NCBI RefSeq assembly: GCF_029223185.1
Contig: NZ_JARHUG010000001.1
Coordinates: forward strand, 248,001 to 312,000
Source of the DNA: Aliiglaciecola sp. CAU 1673
Lineage (GTDB): Bacteria; Pseudomonadota; Gammaproteobacteria; Enterobacterales; Alteromonadaceae
Reading direction: 5' to 3'
Length of the DNA: 64,000 bases
Shown here: one piece after another, positions 18,919 to 30,700 of the stretch
Layout: every line of letters begins with the position of its first letter
Numbering within the stretch: position 1 is the first letter of the stretch
Position numbers and translations under genes: made by a program
Notes under the pieces: model-generated
The model's input: the letters and a program-made list of their open reading frames with translations, nothing else
Database searches by the model: none
What the model was told of the DNA's origin: nothing

Positions 18919-19785
18919 TTGGATATGAATCACAAGAAGTACGCAATCTGTAATGATGAATACTTTGGGAAAAGGTTGAATTTATATGCGCCATTTGATG
19001 ATGAGATTTTATCAGTGATAAAGCAGAATGATATTAAGTCTGTTTTACTAAACTGTAGTTTCGGATGGCCAGCAGGTTCGATAGATTTTCTAGAAGAGAT
19101 AAAGGGTGTTAAGGGGATATATTTATACGATAATTTGATTCAGGACTTGACGCCCTTGGAGTATTTGAGTGATCTCGAGGTGGTTTATCTTGAATGTCCC
19201 AAGGTAAAAAAATCTTGCCGGTTTGATTTTTTTGATAATTTAAAAGACCTGAGGGTTGATTGGAGGGCGTGTTTTTCATCTTTGTTTAATTGTAGTCATT
19301 TGGAGACCTTGGTTGTAAATAACTTCGCTGCAGAAGATTTAGGTCAGTTTTGTGTAAGCGAGTCGTTAACACGCTTGGATATTATTAAGTCAAAAATAAT
19401 TAGTGTTGATGGTATTGGTAACTTGAGAAAATTAAAATCGCTTTGTTTGTACGGATGTTCTAAGTTGCTAGATATTAGTGCTGTATCTCAATTGGATTTG
19501 GAGAGGATAGAGATAAAATCCTGTAAAAAGGTTGAAAAACTGGATCCTATTTTCTCCATTTCCAGCATTGAGGAAGTTGACTTAGATGGTTGCGGAGCTT
19601 TTAGTTCCGATCGAAATCTAAAAAACCTTCGGTCTCTAAAATTGTTAAATTTGGGTGACGTTTATTTCGAAGATGGAGAGCTACATGAACTTCCTAGGTT
19701 GGATGGTGTAGATGTATGGCTTAAGAATAAAAAACATTACAGCCATAGTTTTAACCAATTAACAAGAAACTTTTTGAAAAAGTAA
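18919..19785 (+). CDS. Leucine-rich-repeat immunity protein candidate
   Basis: A cytoplasmic protein of 288 residues, no signal peptide, built of irregular leucine-rich repeats (IKGVKGIYLYDN, LSDLEVVYLEC, LRKLKSLCLYGCSKL, ISSIEEVDLDGC, LKNLRSLKLLNLG). It lies 12 bases after the Rhs toxin gene on the same strand, the classical place of the cognate immunity gene, and LRR proteins are known immunity folds in polymorphic toxin systems. Composition is markedly AT-rich against the Rhs body. Start TTG 18919 has GGAG 7 bases upstream; ATG 18925 (two codons later) is the alternative. The match to the GIY-YIG tip is inferred from position only. Confidence 0.75.
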   Translation: MDMNHKKYAICNDEYFGKRLNLYAPFDDEILSVIKQNDIKSVLLNCSFGWPAGSIDFLEEIKGVKGIYLYDNLIQDLTPLEYLSDLEVVYLECPKVKKSCRFDFFDNLKDLRVDWRACFSSLFNCSHLETLVVNNFAAEDLGQFCVSESLTRLDIIKSKIISVDGIGNLRKLKSLCLYGCSKLLDISAVSQLDLERIEIKSCKKVEKLDPIFSISSIEEVDLDGCGAFSSDRNLKNLRSLKLLNLGDVYFEDGELHELPRLDGVDVWLKNKKHYSHSFNQLTRNFLKK

Positions 19786-19886
19786 CAAAAAGCAACTAAG
19801 TAAGTTAATAAGACACCCATGTTAACGGGCAGTATCACCTAATTGGTCTACACTTAAAGCAAGACTAAGCGACAAGAGGGTGGTAT

Positions 19887-20870
19887 ATGCCTAAGGCCAG
19901 AAAAGCGCAGGTAAGTTTGGAGGATACCCCCTATTACCACTGCGTATCTCGCTGTGTTCGCCGTGCTTATCTGTGTGGCGAAGATAAGCATTCGGGCAAG
20001 AGTTATGAGCATCGCCGCCAATGGGTGGAAGATGAACTTCTGCGGTTAGGACAGGTGTTTGCGATAGATATCTGTGCTTATGCGGTGATGTCCAATCATA
20101 CTCATGTGGTGCTGTTTGTGGACAAAGCAATGGCCTTATCCTGGTCTGTCGAAGAAGTACTAAACCGCTGGCATAGCTTACATAAAGGCACCTTGCTGAC
20201 CCGCCGTTTTATGGATAAAGATTCGCGCGAGGCGATGAGTCAATCCGAGCTGATGGCTGTGCAGGACACCGCCGAAGTCTACCGTCAGCGATTGTATGAT
20301 ATCAGTTGGTTTATGCGCCAATTGAATGAGAGCATTGCCCGCAGGGCCAACAAGGAAGACGGCTGTACAGGGCGTTTCTGGGAAGGGCGTTTTAAATCCC
20401 AGGCCCTACTGGATGAAGCGGCCTTGGCGGCTTGTATGGCCTATGTGGATTTAAATCCGCTACGGGCCAAGATGGCAGATACACCGGAAGCCTCAGCCCA
20501 CACCAGCATTTGTCAGCGTGCGGTGCGTGCAAAACAACGCAAAGCCCAGCCCCAAGAGCTCGCCCATTTTGTCGGTAACCCCAGGCAAGTTATGCCCAAA
20601 GGCCTGCCGTTTCGATTACGAGACTATCTGGAACTCGTTGACCAAACCGGGCGATGTATTCGCGAGAATAAACGCGGCTATATCGAAGGATCGCAAAGCC
20701 CCATATTACAGCGCTTGGGGCTGGACGCCGAGCATTGGCTGACCCTGGCGCGCCAATTTGAACAGCAGTTCTGTTTTGCCGCCGGTACGGCAAAGCATAT
20801 GCAGGAATACAAAGCCCATATTGGTCAAGAGCGCATTAGGGGGATGAGTGCCTCTCGAATGATGGGATAA
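19887..20870 (+). CDS. RAYT-type (REP-associated) transposase, intact copy, 327 aa
   Basis: Member of the large IS200-like RAYT family that mobilises REP-type palindromes. The HUH motif is NHTHVVLF (about 71-78) and the conserved GRFWEGRFKS and YVDLNPLRA blocks are present. In shorter RAYTs the catalytic tyrosine lies in a Y.RY.N helix before the GRFWEGRF block; here that helix reads NESIARRAN, without tyrosine, as I recall is common in this long subgroup. Start ATG 19887 gives MPKARKAQVSLEDTPYYHC, the family's standard N-terminus. It sits directly after the immunity gene of module 1; its second copy at 31896 is disrupted. Confidence 0.88.
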   Translation: MPKARKAQVSLEDTPYYHCVSRCVRRAYLCGEDKHSGKSYEHRRQWVEDELLRLGQVFAIDICAYAVMSNHTHVVLFVDKAMALSWSVEEVLNRWHSLHKGTLLTRRFMDKDSREAMSQSELMAVQDTAEVYRQRLYDISWFMRQLNESIARRANKEDGCTGRFWEGRFKSQALLDEAALAACMAYVDLNPLRAKMADTPEASAHTSICQRAVRAKQRKAQPQELAHFVGNPRQVMPKGLPFRLRDYLELVDQTGRCIRENKRGYIEGSQSPILQRLGLDAEHWLTLARQFEQQFCFAAGTAKHMQEYKAHIGQERIRGMSASRMMG

Positions 20871-20961
20871 GTTCCGCTTCCTGGCTATCTCTTGGATAAA
20901 GATTAAAGGGAAAGAACAAAATTAAACACTGAACGGGTATAAAAGTGATCTACAGGGCCTG

Positions 20962-21063
20962 GTGCTGGGTAACGAACGATTTGTTGAACAAGGTGAGAGC
21001 TTAACGGACCAACGGCTACATGAAGAAGAACGCGGAAGACGGATCGATTTAATTTTTTCCTGA
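20962..21063 (+). pseudogene. C-terminal remnant of a second RAYT transposase
   Basis: Reading from 20962, the frame gives VLGNERFVEQ ... LHEEERGRRIDLI and stops at 21063. This is the C-terminal signature of short RAYT proteins (LG..RF ... ). The same end (LLHEEKLGRRIG) closes the remnant at 33050-33355, which keeps the N-terminus instead. Here the N-terminal and central parts are deleted. Confidence 0.65.
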
Positions 21064-21700
21064 TTCCTGTGTGGGCCACTTTGCTTGACTTGGATCGTTT
21101 CTCAGTAGCGCTGGAATAAAGCTTATCGCCAAATGCCCAATGCAAAGGAAGCTCCACCGGAACAATCCTTGGGCACTAATCTGCAGGTTGTCGGCAGGCG
21201 CTTGAATCAGTGTTGAGACAGCCCGGCATCTGTTGTCCGAATAAATAAAACATCTTTCAGATTAATGGTTCCCTTTGCGAGAGACTGTTTTACAAACAGT
21301 TAATGCTAAAAAACTTTGCCATTGCAATTCGCGCTGCTAGAATTCCAGCCTATTTTTTCCGCTAAGAACTGTTAAAAGGGATTTTACGTTATGCGTGAGT
21401 TTTACGCCGCATTGGTTGTGCTTATTTCTGCATGCCAAATACGAGGGATATTCGCACAGCTATTGGCTGGCAACATTTCTCTGGTCCATGTCGCTCCAGC
21501 CTTACCCGGTACTCCCAGAGCCACTCCAAATGGCAACGTGCAAACACGGACATTAAACACTCCGATATTTTGGGATAGGGATAGTGCTAAGTGGTTCTGT
21601 ACTGAGCTAGACGCCTTAAATCTCTCGTTGCGCACTCATGCATACAGTCTGCTTAGAGGACTGCACCTTAATTTTCCAGCGTGATTGCAAGGACTGCTCT
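21064..21700. other. Upstream region of Rhs module 2
   Basis: About 640 bases between the RAYT remnant and the fibronectin-III-like gene. A 97-codon frame (21391-21684) starting at an ATG with AAAGGGA 9 bases upstream has a weakly hydrophobic start (FYAALVVLISACQI) but no recognisable domain; it may be a leader peptide or chance. No terminator or known RNA was identified. Confidence 0.35.
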
Positions 21701-24556
21701 ATGCAAAACATTTTACTACCGCCATTTTCTTCTTTTTCCGCTAATTCATTTTTTCACACTAATGTGAAAAAAGGGCTGATAGCCCTATTGGGTCTCTTAT
21801 TTTCTTTTCCTGCACTAGCGATGAATCCTCCTGTTGCTAGTGTCAACGGCACATCGGTGACTCTCACGTGGGAAAAGCCAACCTATTCCAACCCTTGGAA
21901 CTACATGCTGCAGTACCGAGACGGTGATGGTGCTTGGCAGACCTCTGGTACCAAGTATTGGGGTACCAGTTACACTTGGTATGGCATTACCAGCCTTAAT
22001 CAGCGTTCTTACCGAATGGCTCCTTGTAGTGATTCACAGCGCTGCTCTTCATCTTGGACTGGTCCCTCTAACGCCATTTCAATCTCGCCCATACCACCGG
22101 CGCCGTCCTTTGTGAGTGCCAGCTTGTCTGGCAATAATCTAACGCTAAGCTGGGGGGCGGCGAGTGGGGCGACTTACTACAAGTTGCAATACCGGGATGG
22201 CAGCGGCTCATGGAACACATCAGGTGGCACGTACTATGGCACCAGTAATTATTGGTCCAATGTGCCGCCATTGTCTCTGCGTAGTTATCGCATGGCTGGG
22301 TGCAACGGCTCTGGTTGTTCCGGTTGGTCTGCTGCCTCCAACGCCATTTCTATAGACCCTGTCCCTAGAACGATGAGCGCACCAACAAGCTCACTTAACG
22401 GCAATGACCACACTTTGAGCTGGTCTGCGGTAGCTTATTCAGACTATTACCAACTTGAGTATCGGGATGGCGCTGGCGCTTGGAATTTGTCTGGCGGTAC
22501 TTACACCGGCACGAGTAAGCTGTGGGTTGATAGCGCGCCTGTGCATCAACGAAGTTACCGTATGCGGGCTTGTAATGAATCAGGCTGCGGAGCCTGGTCG
22601 GCGGCGTCTAACGCCATTACCATTGATCCGGTGCCTGGCACTGTGGCAACCCCCGCCGCAGGCCTGAGCGGCAACAATATCAGCTTGAGTTGGTCAACGG
22701 TGACCTACAGCGACTACTACCAGATACAGAAAAAAGACGGCAGTGGCAGTTGGGCGATGGTGGTTAATTCTATTAGTTCAACCAGTACCACGTGGAACAA
22801 TGTCGCACCTGTTACTTCAAGGGTGTTCCAGGTTAGGGCTTGCAATGAATCAGGCTGCGGAGCCTGGTCAGGGGCGTCCAGTGCCGTCACTATCGATCCG
22901 GTCCCGGGCGCCATGGCCACTCCCAGCGTTTCACTCAGCGGTAACGATATCACCCTGAGCTGGGCGGCAGTGACCTATGCCGACAATTACCAATTAGAGT
23001 ATAGAAACGGCAGCGGCGCCTGGACACCGGTATCTGGCACGTATACCGGCACCAGCAAGCAGTGGTTAGATGTGACACCGGTCTCGGCGAGGTCATACCG
23101 TATGCGGGCTTGTAACGAGTCAGGTTGTGGTTCATGGTCGGCGGCGTCTAACACCATTACCATTGATCCGGTGCCTGGCACTGTGGCAACCCCCGCCGCA
23201 GGCCTGAGCGGCAATAATATCAGCTTGAGTTGGTCAACGGTGACCTACAGCGACTACTACCAGATACAGAAAAAAGACGGCAGTGGCAGTTGGGCGATGG
23301 TGGTTAATTCTATTAGTTCAACCAGTACCACGTGGAACAATGTCGCACCTGTTACTTCAAGGGTGTTCCAGGTTAGGGCTTGCAATGAATCAGGCTGCGG
23401 AGCCTGGTCAGGGGCATCCAATGCGGTCACTATCGATCCGATACCGGGTGCAATGAGCGCGCCGAAAAGCTCGTTAGACGGTAATGACCACACTCTGAGT
23501 TGGACGGCGGTGACCTATGCGGATTATTACCAGCTAGAGTACCGAGATGGATCGGGTACCTGGAATTTGGCCGGTACCAATTACACTGGCACGAGTAAGC
23601 TTTGGGTTGATAGCGCGCCTGTGAATCAACGAAGCTACCGGATGCGGGCTTGCAATGAATCAGGCTGCGGAGCCTGGTCCGGTGCATCCAACGCCGTTAG
23701 CATTATCGCCATGATGCAAGCACCGACGGCCACGCTGTCGCACAACGATCTGACCCTGGCATGGACACCCCTTGAAGGGGCAGTCCACTATCTGTTGCAA
23801 TTCAGGGATGGCCAGGGCGATTGGAAGAATGCAGGCACAACTTATAGCGGAGACAATAAGGAGTGGCTCAATGTCACGCCATTATTCGCACGTAGCTATC
23901 GCATGAAGGCTTGTATCGCCCAGGATGTTTGTTCCTGGGAATGGTCGGCAGCCTCCAATGCTGTCACTGTTTATGCGGCCATCGGCGCCCCCCAGGCCAA
24001 ACTTGAGGGTAACGACCTTATCCTGAGCTGGACGGCAGTAAGCGGTATGGATCATTACCGTCTTGAATTTAGAGATGGTCAAGGCGATTGGCGTCTGGCA
24101 ACCCAGCAGTTTTATGGTAGCAGCCAGCGCTGGGTCAATGTGGAACCCTTAAGCGACAGATCCTACCGTATGCGAGCCTGTGATACTGCCGGTCAATGCC
24201 CATCACCTTGGTCTGCGCCTTCAAATGCGGTGACGGTGGGTGCCGCCAATATCATCAAGACATTTGAATGGACACCCGCCACCGTTACGGTGGGGCAGGC
24301 GGCCACACTAAATTGGGATATTGCCGGAATGCAAGTTTGTTACGAACAGCAAGCCGATTTAAGCTGGTCTGAAATCAACCTAATGAGCGGCGCCAGGGAA
24401 GGTGAGAAGCACTACACCCCTTCCACAGTGGAAACAAAATGGTATTGCACCGATACCAGCGGTGTACGTTATCCCAGAAATGTTGGTGAGTTTATAAAGG
24501 CCAATCTGGAAGTCACGCCACTGTCGGCGCCGGGCCAGCTTAGACAGGTTAAATAG
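21701..24556 (+). CDS. Secreted protein with nine fibronectin-III-like repeats and FEW/WYC C-terminal domain
   Basis: Start ATG 21701 has AAGGA 7 bases upstream and yields a good signal peptide (KGLIALLGLLFSFPALA); an in-frame ATG at 21638 is less likely. Nine repeats of about 90 residues follow, each with LSW, a YRDG turn, RSYRMRAC and S.CG.WS.ASNA. Repeats 4 and 6 are nearly identical at DNA level (540-bp offset). The C-terminal ~100 residues (TFEWTPATVTVGQ ... KWYCTD ... RYP ... PLSAP) match the tail of the module 1 protein, although the repeats themselves are of a different subtype. It precedes the fused Rhs toxin gene by 184 bases and is probably its partner. Confidence 0.85.
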   Translation: MQNILLPPFSSFSANSFFHTNVKKGLIALLGLLFSFPALAMNPPVASVNGTSVTLTWEKPTYSNPWNYMLQYRDGDGAWQTSGTKYWGTSYTWYGITSLNQRSYRMAPCSDSQRCSSSWTGPSNAISISPIPPAPSFVSASLSGNNLTLSWGAASGATYYKLQYRDGSGSWNTSGGTYYGTSNYWSNVPPLSLRSYRMAGCNGSGCSGWSAASNAISIDPVPRTMSAPTSSLNGNDHTLSWSAVAYSDYYQLEYRDGAGAWNLSGGTYTGTSKLWVDSAPVHQRSYRMRACNESGCGAWSAASNAITIDPVPGTVATPAAGLSGNNISLSWSTVTYSDYYQIQKKDGSGSWAMVVNSISSTSTTWNNVAPVTSRVFQVRACNESGCGAWSGASSAVTIDPVPGAMATPSVSLSGNDITLSWAAVTYADNYQLEYRNGSGAWTPVSGTYTGTSKQWLDVTPVSARSYRMRACNESGCGSWSAASNTITIDPVPGTVATPAAGLSGNNISLSWSTVTYSDYYQIQKKDGSGSWAMVVNSISSTSTTWNNVAPVTSRVFQVRACNESGCGAWSGASNAVTIDPIPGAMSAPKSSLDGNDHTLSWTAVTYADYYQLEYRDGSGTWNLAGTNYTGTSKLWVDSAPVNQRSYRMRACNESGCGAWSGASNAVSIIAMMQAPTATLSHNDLTLAWTPLEGAVHYLLQFRDGQGDWKNAGTTYSGDNKEWLNVTPLFARSYRMKACIAQDVCSWEWSAASNAVTVYAAIGAPQAKLEGNDLILSWTAVSGMDHYRLEFRDGQGDWRLATQQFYGSSQRWVNVEPLSDRSYRMRACDTAGQCPSPWSAPSNAVTVGAANIIKTFEWTPATVTVGQAATLNWDIAGMQVCYEQQADLSWSEINLMSGAREGEKHYTPSTVETKWYCTDTSGVRYPRNVGEFIKANLEVTPLSAPGQLRQVK
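22598..23418 (+). repeat. 540-bp spaced internal repeat of the fibronectin-III-like gene
   Basis: 22598-22878 and 23138-23418 are almost identical (offset 540 bp, six times 90). They include the same GTGCCTGGCACTGTGGC landmark at 22631 and 23171 and the same following 240 bases. They encode repeats 4 and 6 and indicate recent duplication or gene conversion. Confidence 0.9.
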
Positions 24557-24740
24557 TTTTAAACGCATTGGAGCACTGGCTTTTTTGCAGGGAAGCCCCC
24601 TCCAAGGTTTTTATTCATTGGCTGCAGCGGTACAGAATGCCGCGGCAGCCTGTGCAGTATTTAAGTTTTGTCGCCTCAACAGCAGGTGGCGCCGGTTTTC
24701 GTGTAATCGCAACGGTTATTGGAATATTAGGGAATAAAAG

Positions 24741-27700
24741 ATGCGGTCAGTAGAAAAAAGCAGAAAGACAATAAGCAACGGGCAGGGAGCACGCCGTGTT
24801 TCGTCCAATGGACTAAGAGGCGCCCTGTTCACCCTATTGGCCGCAATGCAGGGCAGCGCCCTGGCGATGCAAAACACCGTTACACTGACCTGGGGCGAAG
24901 TGGAAGGCGCACAGCAATACCGTCTGGAAGAACGGGTTAAAGACGCCACTGCATGGCCGCAGGCGGGGGAAAGCATCCGCACCACTAGCGAAACCCGCAT
25001 CGAGATAAGCAAAGAAACCGGCGAATTCGAATACCGGGTGATTGGCTGCGTCATCAACCCGGCCCAGCCCGATACCCCTTTGTGTGACGAAGTGGCGGAA
25101 TACAGTAATACGCTGGCGGTGGATTTTGATGCTGCTGACTTGCCCGCTGAAGTAGAGATACCCAGTGTTCCTGTTGTCGCGTCAGCACCGACATTGACAG
25201 ATAACAATATAGAAACCGGCGCTATCGAAGGAAATCTTGTAGTTGATACCAGTGGCGGTGCCACTTGGTCTACCGATCTATTTGTACCAGCGGGAATTGG
25301 TGGATTTCAGCCGCAGGTATCTATCAGCTATTCCAGTCTTTCCGGAAATGGCACATTGGGGGTGGGTTGGTCTTTCTCTGCCGGGTCGGAAATTCGCCGT
25401 TGCCGCCAATATTTTGAGCAGGACGGGCAATACCGGGAAATCCAGTTCAACAATGAAGATGAACTCTGTTTAGACGGTCAGCGGTTGATCCCCGTCACCA
25501 CGGCACACTTTACTAACTATGCCGAATATCGCCCACAATTCGACCCTTCTACCAAAGTACTTTACTTATCTGCAGGCGGAGGGCAGTTCGAAGTCCATCG
25601 CGCGAGCGGTGAAACTTGGTATTACGGTGCAACCACCGACAGTGTCAGCAAAGATGTCGCCAGCAATGAGGTTTACAGCTGGTTGCTGAGCCAAAAGCAG
25701 GATACGTCCGGCAACACAATCGACTATGTCTATGCCGGCAGTGATACCAATCAGCGCCTACTGGATGAGATTAACTATTCGGGCAACAAAGTAGATTTTG
25801 TTTATGCCACAAGAACCGATAGTGCCAAGCATTATTTTCAGGGGAATGGGATCATCAGCGACAAGATCCTGGACAATATTGTTATTTACAATCACAACAA
25901 CCTGGCCATCAATTCTTATCACTTTGCCCATGAGCAAAGTGCCGTATCCAATCGCAGCTTGCTTAAAAGTATCACCCGATGTAATGGCAGTGAAAGTGGT
26001 TACTGTTTACAACCTACCACCTTTGAGTATGAAGAAGATATCCAACTAGGGCTGGCTCAGAATAAACTGGTCATCCCGCTAAGTGACTTTATGGCAACGG
26101 AAGGTGAGCGCTCTTCAAAATTCTGTGACGGTCATGTCAGTATTGGTGACTACTACTATTGTCTAGGCAAAGATTTAAAGCTGATAGATTCCGATGGCGA
26201 CGGCATACAAGAAGTTTTTGTGGTCAACAGTGTTGGCACAAAATACTACTACCAGAATTTACATATCACAGCTGACGGTTATCAATTGGGGACTGTGCAT
26301 GGCAATGCAGACCTGGTCGCCTGGAATTTTTCTGTTGGTGATGGTTACTCGCAGACGGGGTATAGCATTCAAAGCCTGATAAATGACAAAAACGGGGACG
26401 GCATTGACGAAGTTGAATTTGTGCATAATTTCCCCTCTTCTGGACTTAGTCGCGCTACTCCAAATCTTTATGCTGATTTAACTGGTGATGGATTAGTCGA
26501 GCTGGCAGGAGAGCCCAGTAATGCAGCAATTGATGATGCCTTTGATAGATGTCCGTTTGAATCTGTTAAGGAATGCAACTATGACTCAACAACTTTTGAC
26601 TTTGAAATTAGCGGCTCAGTTGTCGATGTGTTTGATTTTAACGGCGATGGTTTAGTTGACCGTTTTTATAATCTAGAGGGCTTTCTTGTTGATATTTATG
26701 ATGAACGTCCTAACTCGATCGGGGAGGTCTACTATTTACTAAAAAATACAACAATAGGTAGCACTTTTTCTGAAGAACCTATATTTCTCGGAGAACTAGG
26801 CGACTATGGATTGGGGCTAAAAGGGGACTTCAATGGCGACGGGTATTTGGACTTTTCTGAAGTTGGTTGCACCACTGGAAAAGGTTTTGTGTCGTGCTTG
26901 CCTGAGCACGTGGATGCCCCCCTGCAAAATACCAGACTTCGCTCAGTAGTAGATGCCAACAATGATGGCTTAGATGATTTCATCTATCTCAATGATGCTG
27001 ATGGGCGATTCAAAGCAAAAACCTCTTCATACAATGCGGCAAATAGGCAGTTATTAGACTTTGGCTCAAAAGGAGCAGATGTCACAGATGTTCCTTTTAG
27101 TTCAGGAAAGTATCTTTGGGTAGATTTAGACGGCGACGGGCTGCCTGCACTAGTCTATTTCGATACCGGCACCTCCAGCCTGCATATCTACCACGATGCT
27201 AATCTAGACAATAAACCCACAGATTTACTGAGGTCAGTTAATAACGGCATGGGGCTCTCGGCCAGCTTTGAATATGAGTCGCTGGTGCACAGTGATCATT
27301 ATTCCAAGTATGCCGATGCCCATACACTTAACTGGGGCTCATCGCCGGTATTCGACTCCAAAGGCTCCTTGTATGTGGTGACTGAATTTACTCAGGCCAC
27401 AGCGGTTGATACCAATGGCTCTGTACTTTCAAAAACCCTGCAGTACGAATATGAGGGCTTGCGCTATCAAGCCGGTGGTCGTGGCTCATTGGGCTTTGCC
27501 AAAATTACTGAAACCGATCTGAGTACTTATCAAAGAACCGTTACCAGCTACCGGCAGGATTTCCCCTATACGGGCAAAATCAGCCAACAGCAAAAACAGG
27601 CCTTAAATGGCAACAGTGAATATGTCACTTTGTATGAGATGACTGTGACCGATTGGGCACACCCAAGTTTCCTGAATGACAAAGTAAGGCAGGTAGAGCC

Positions 27701-30700
27701 TAAATCGGTCAACGAGCAACGCTATACCTTAAACGGCGCTAATGGCGATCTTGGCAGTATACGCACGGCCATGAACACTGCCGTGACTACCCGTGACTGG
27801 CTGAATAAAGCCGACCATTATGCCGTGCTCGACAGTCTTAGCATCACCAAGACAGATCATCGTTCCGGTGATGTTTTGCAAGAGTCGACGGATTACGCTT
27901 ACGAGCAGGAAGATACGTCAACGTGGCGCATTCAACGGCCGACGTCAGTTGCGACCACAAGAACGCTGACGTACGCCGACGCCACCAGCGACACCAAGAG
28001 TCAAACTAAGACCATCACTTACAATAGCAGTGGTCAGGTTGGTAGTGAGACCCTAGGCGCCGCCGGCAATGAGGCAGAGTACCTAAAAACTGAATACGGT
28101 TATGACGGCGTTGGAAACCTTATCCGCACCACGCAGTGTAGCAACCACTTTGCCGGTGACTGTGGCACCAGGGTAGTGCCGTCGGTGACGGAGCTGCAAA
28201 CCAATAAATACAAGGTATTCAGGCGTAATATCAATAACTTTGATACTGAAGGACGCTTCTTAAGTTCAACCACTAATGGTTTGTTTACCATTGCCACTTT
28301 CAGTGATTACAACGCATTGGGTTTGCCGGGAACAGTTACGGATGCAAACGGCTTGGCTCAGTATCACTACTATGATGCTTTCGGACGTAAATATTTTACC
28401 GCCGCCGAGGACGGCAGCTACAGCCAAACCTTGCTGGATGATTGCTCCACGGGCTGCCCGGCAAATGCCACATACAGTGTGACGGTATCGACCCCCAATG
28501 CACCCGACAGCCGCAGCTATTTTGATATTCTCGGTCGTGAGGTGGCCAAGCGAACCCAGATGCTGACCGGAAACTGGTCGCAAGTGGACAGCGAATATAA
28601 TGAGCATGGCCAATTGGTTGCTCAGACTAAACCCTATCTGGTGACTCCCGGCTTTACCCATACATCCAGGCTTTACTACGATGCTCTGGGGCGTAAATGG
28701 AAGGAGTCGGCCGCCGATGGCACGGAAAAATATCTAAGCTGGGAAGGTTATGCCGAATCTGAACGGGTGGTAAGTACTTATATCAGTAGCGCCGGAAGCC
28801 GGGTTAGTACCGCCAACATTGACCAAACCAATGAAAAAACACTCAATGGCTTTGGTCAAGTGGTAGTCAGTGAAGACGCCAACAGCCAACGAACCACTTA
28901 CCAGTACGGGGCGCTGGGCACGCTTGTCAAAGCCACCAACCTGGACACCAGCGTGGTGACCGTGGCTTACGATAATTACGGCCGCAAGACGTCCATGACA
29001 GATCCGGACAAAGGCTATCTCATCTACAGATACAATGCGTTGGGCGAGATGGTAGAGCGTGTGGCGCCAGGTAATGTCTCCCAAGTAACTTACTACGATG
29101 CTGCTGGGCGTACGACAAAAGTAAAATCCGGTAGCTCGCATCAGGGACAATTTATCTATGTGGGCGCCTTGCTGGAAAGTGAAACCAGTACAGATAGCAG
29201 TGACACGTTAACGCGTGCCTATCGCTATGATGGCTGGGGACGTATTAACGGAACAACACACAGTGTTGGTGATAAAGAATGGTTAACCAGCACCACTTAT
29301 GACCAATATGGCAGGGTATTCCAGCAGTTTGACGCCTCTGGCGACAGCCGAGGTACCCAATATGACTATCAGTATGGTTATGCCAAGGGCTTGAAAGAGG
29401 CCCGCAATCCCGAGCGGGTCTACTTCCAGGCAAACGGTATGGATGCTTTTGGCAATATTACCTTCTGGGAACTGGGCAATGGCCATTCAGGTCAGGCCGC
29501 CTATGATCCTCTGACCGGCTTCATTCAGAGCATTTTCAGCAGTAGTGGCAGTGTCGCCTTACAGGATCAACTATATGAATATGACGGCCTTGGCAATTTG
29601 CGGGCACGCACCGATAAAAGCGGTGACTTGGCCAGCAGCCAATTGCAGGAAATTTTTGCTTATGACGAGCTCAATCGCCTGACCAGTGTCAATTTCAATG
29701 GCCTGAACACCTTAGCTGTTGACTACTACGACAATGGCAATATCCGCAGTAAGTCAGATGTGGGCAATAATGGTGACTACGGTTACGGTACTAAACCCAG
29801 TCAATGCCAGGTAACTCCTGGAACGCATGCACTGAGCAGCATTGGCAGCACCCATAAGTACTGCTATGACAACCGCGGTAACCAGACTCACACTTACTTA
29901 AACGGCGCGCTAAGCCGTGAGGTGACCTATACGGCGTATGATAAGCCGTCGCGGATCTGGTCGGCTAAGGCCGAAACCCGCTTCAACTATGATGCCAAGT
30001 TCAGTCGCTACAAGCGTGTGGATAACGACACCGACGGGAAAACCAGCACCACCTATTATATCGAAGATAACGAAGTGGTGATCCACGAGGATGGCCTGAC
30101 CGAGTACAAGCGTTATATCGGTGAATCCGTGCTGGATGTGGTGCGTAGCAACGGCAATAATCAGACGCACTATCTGCATCGCGACCATATCGGCTCGGTG
30201 GTGGCGATTGCCGATGAAAACGGCGACCTGGTCGCACGTATGAGCTACGATGCTTTCGGTAAACGCCGTGAAGGTAGTAGCTGGAATGCGCTGCAAAGCG
30301 CTTTTGCACAGCCCAGCATTAAAGCGGCGCTGGATATTACCGAGCGCGGCTTTACCGGCCATGAGCATGTGGATCATGCGGATATTATCCATATGAATGG
30401 CCGGATCTATGATTCGGTCACCGGGCGCTTCGTACAGGCCGACCCCATAGTACAGGCGCCGGAAAACGGTCAGAGCCTGAACCGTTATTCCTATGTCTTT
30501 AACAACCCTTTGAGCTATACGGATCCGACGGGCTATGTGGCGGTGTGCAAGCAAGCCGATCCGCGTGGCGGACCAACCCGCTGCACCGAGAGTGACAATG
30601 AACAGAAGGACAGCGCCGAACAAGGGATGCAGTCCCGGCAAGAAAGCCTGTCACCCGGCGAGACCAGTAAAATCCGTGGTAATGCTAATTCGCAGAATGG

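Larger units (their letters stand above)
19805..21063 (+). repeat. RAYT block, copy 1 (direct repeat of 31815-33360)
   Basis: The block consists of a TTAATA/TGTTAA-bounded motif (19805-19825), a leader with CTACACTTAAAGCAAGAC, the full RAYT gene, and a downstream remnant of a second RAYT. The leader, gene and trailing CACTGAACGGGTATA/CACTAAACCGGTATA sequence all recur at 31815-33030. The two copies flank Rhs module 2 in direct orientation. Confidence 0.85.
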
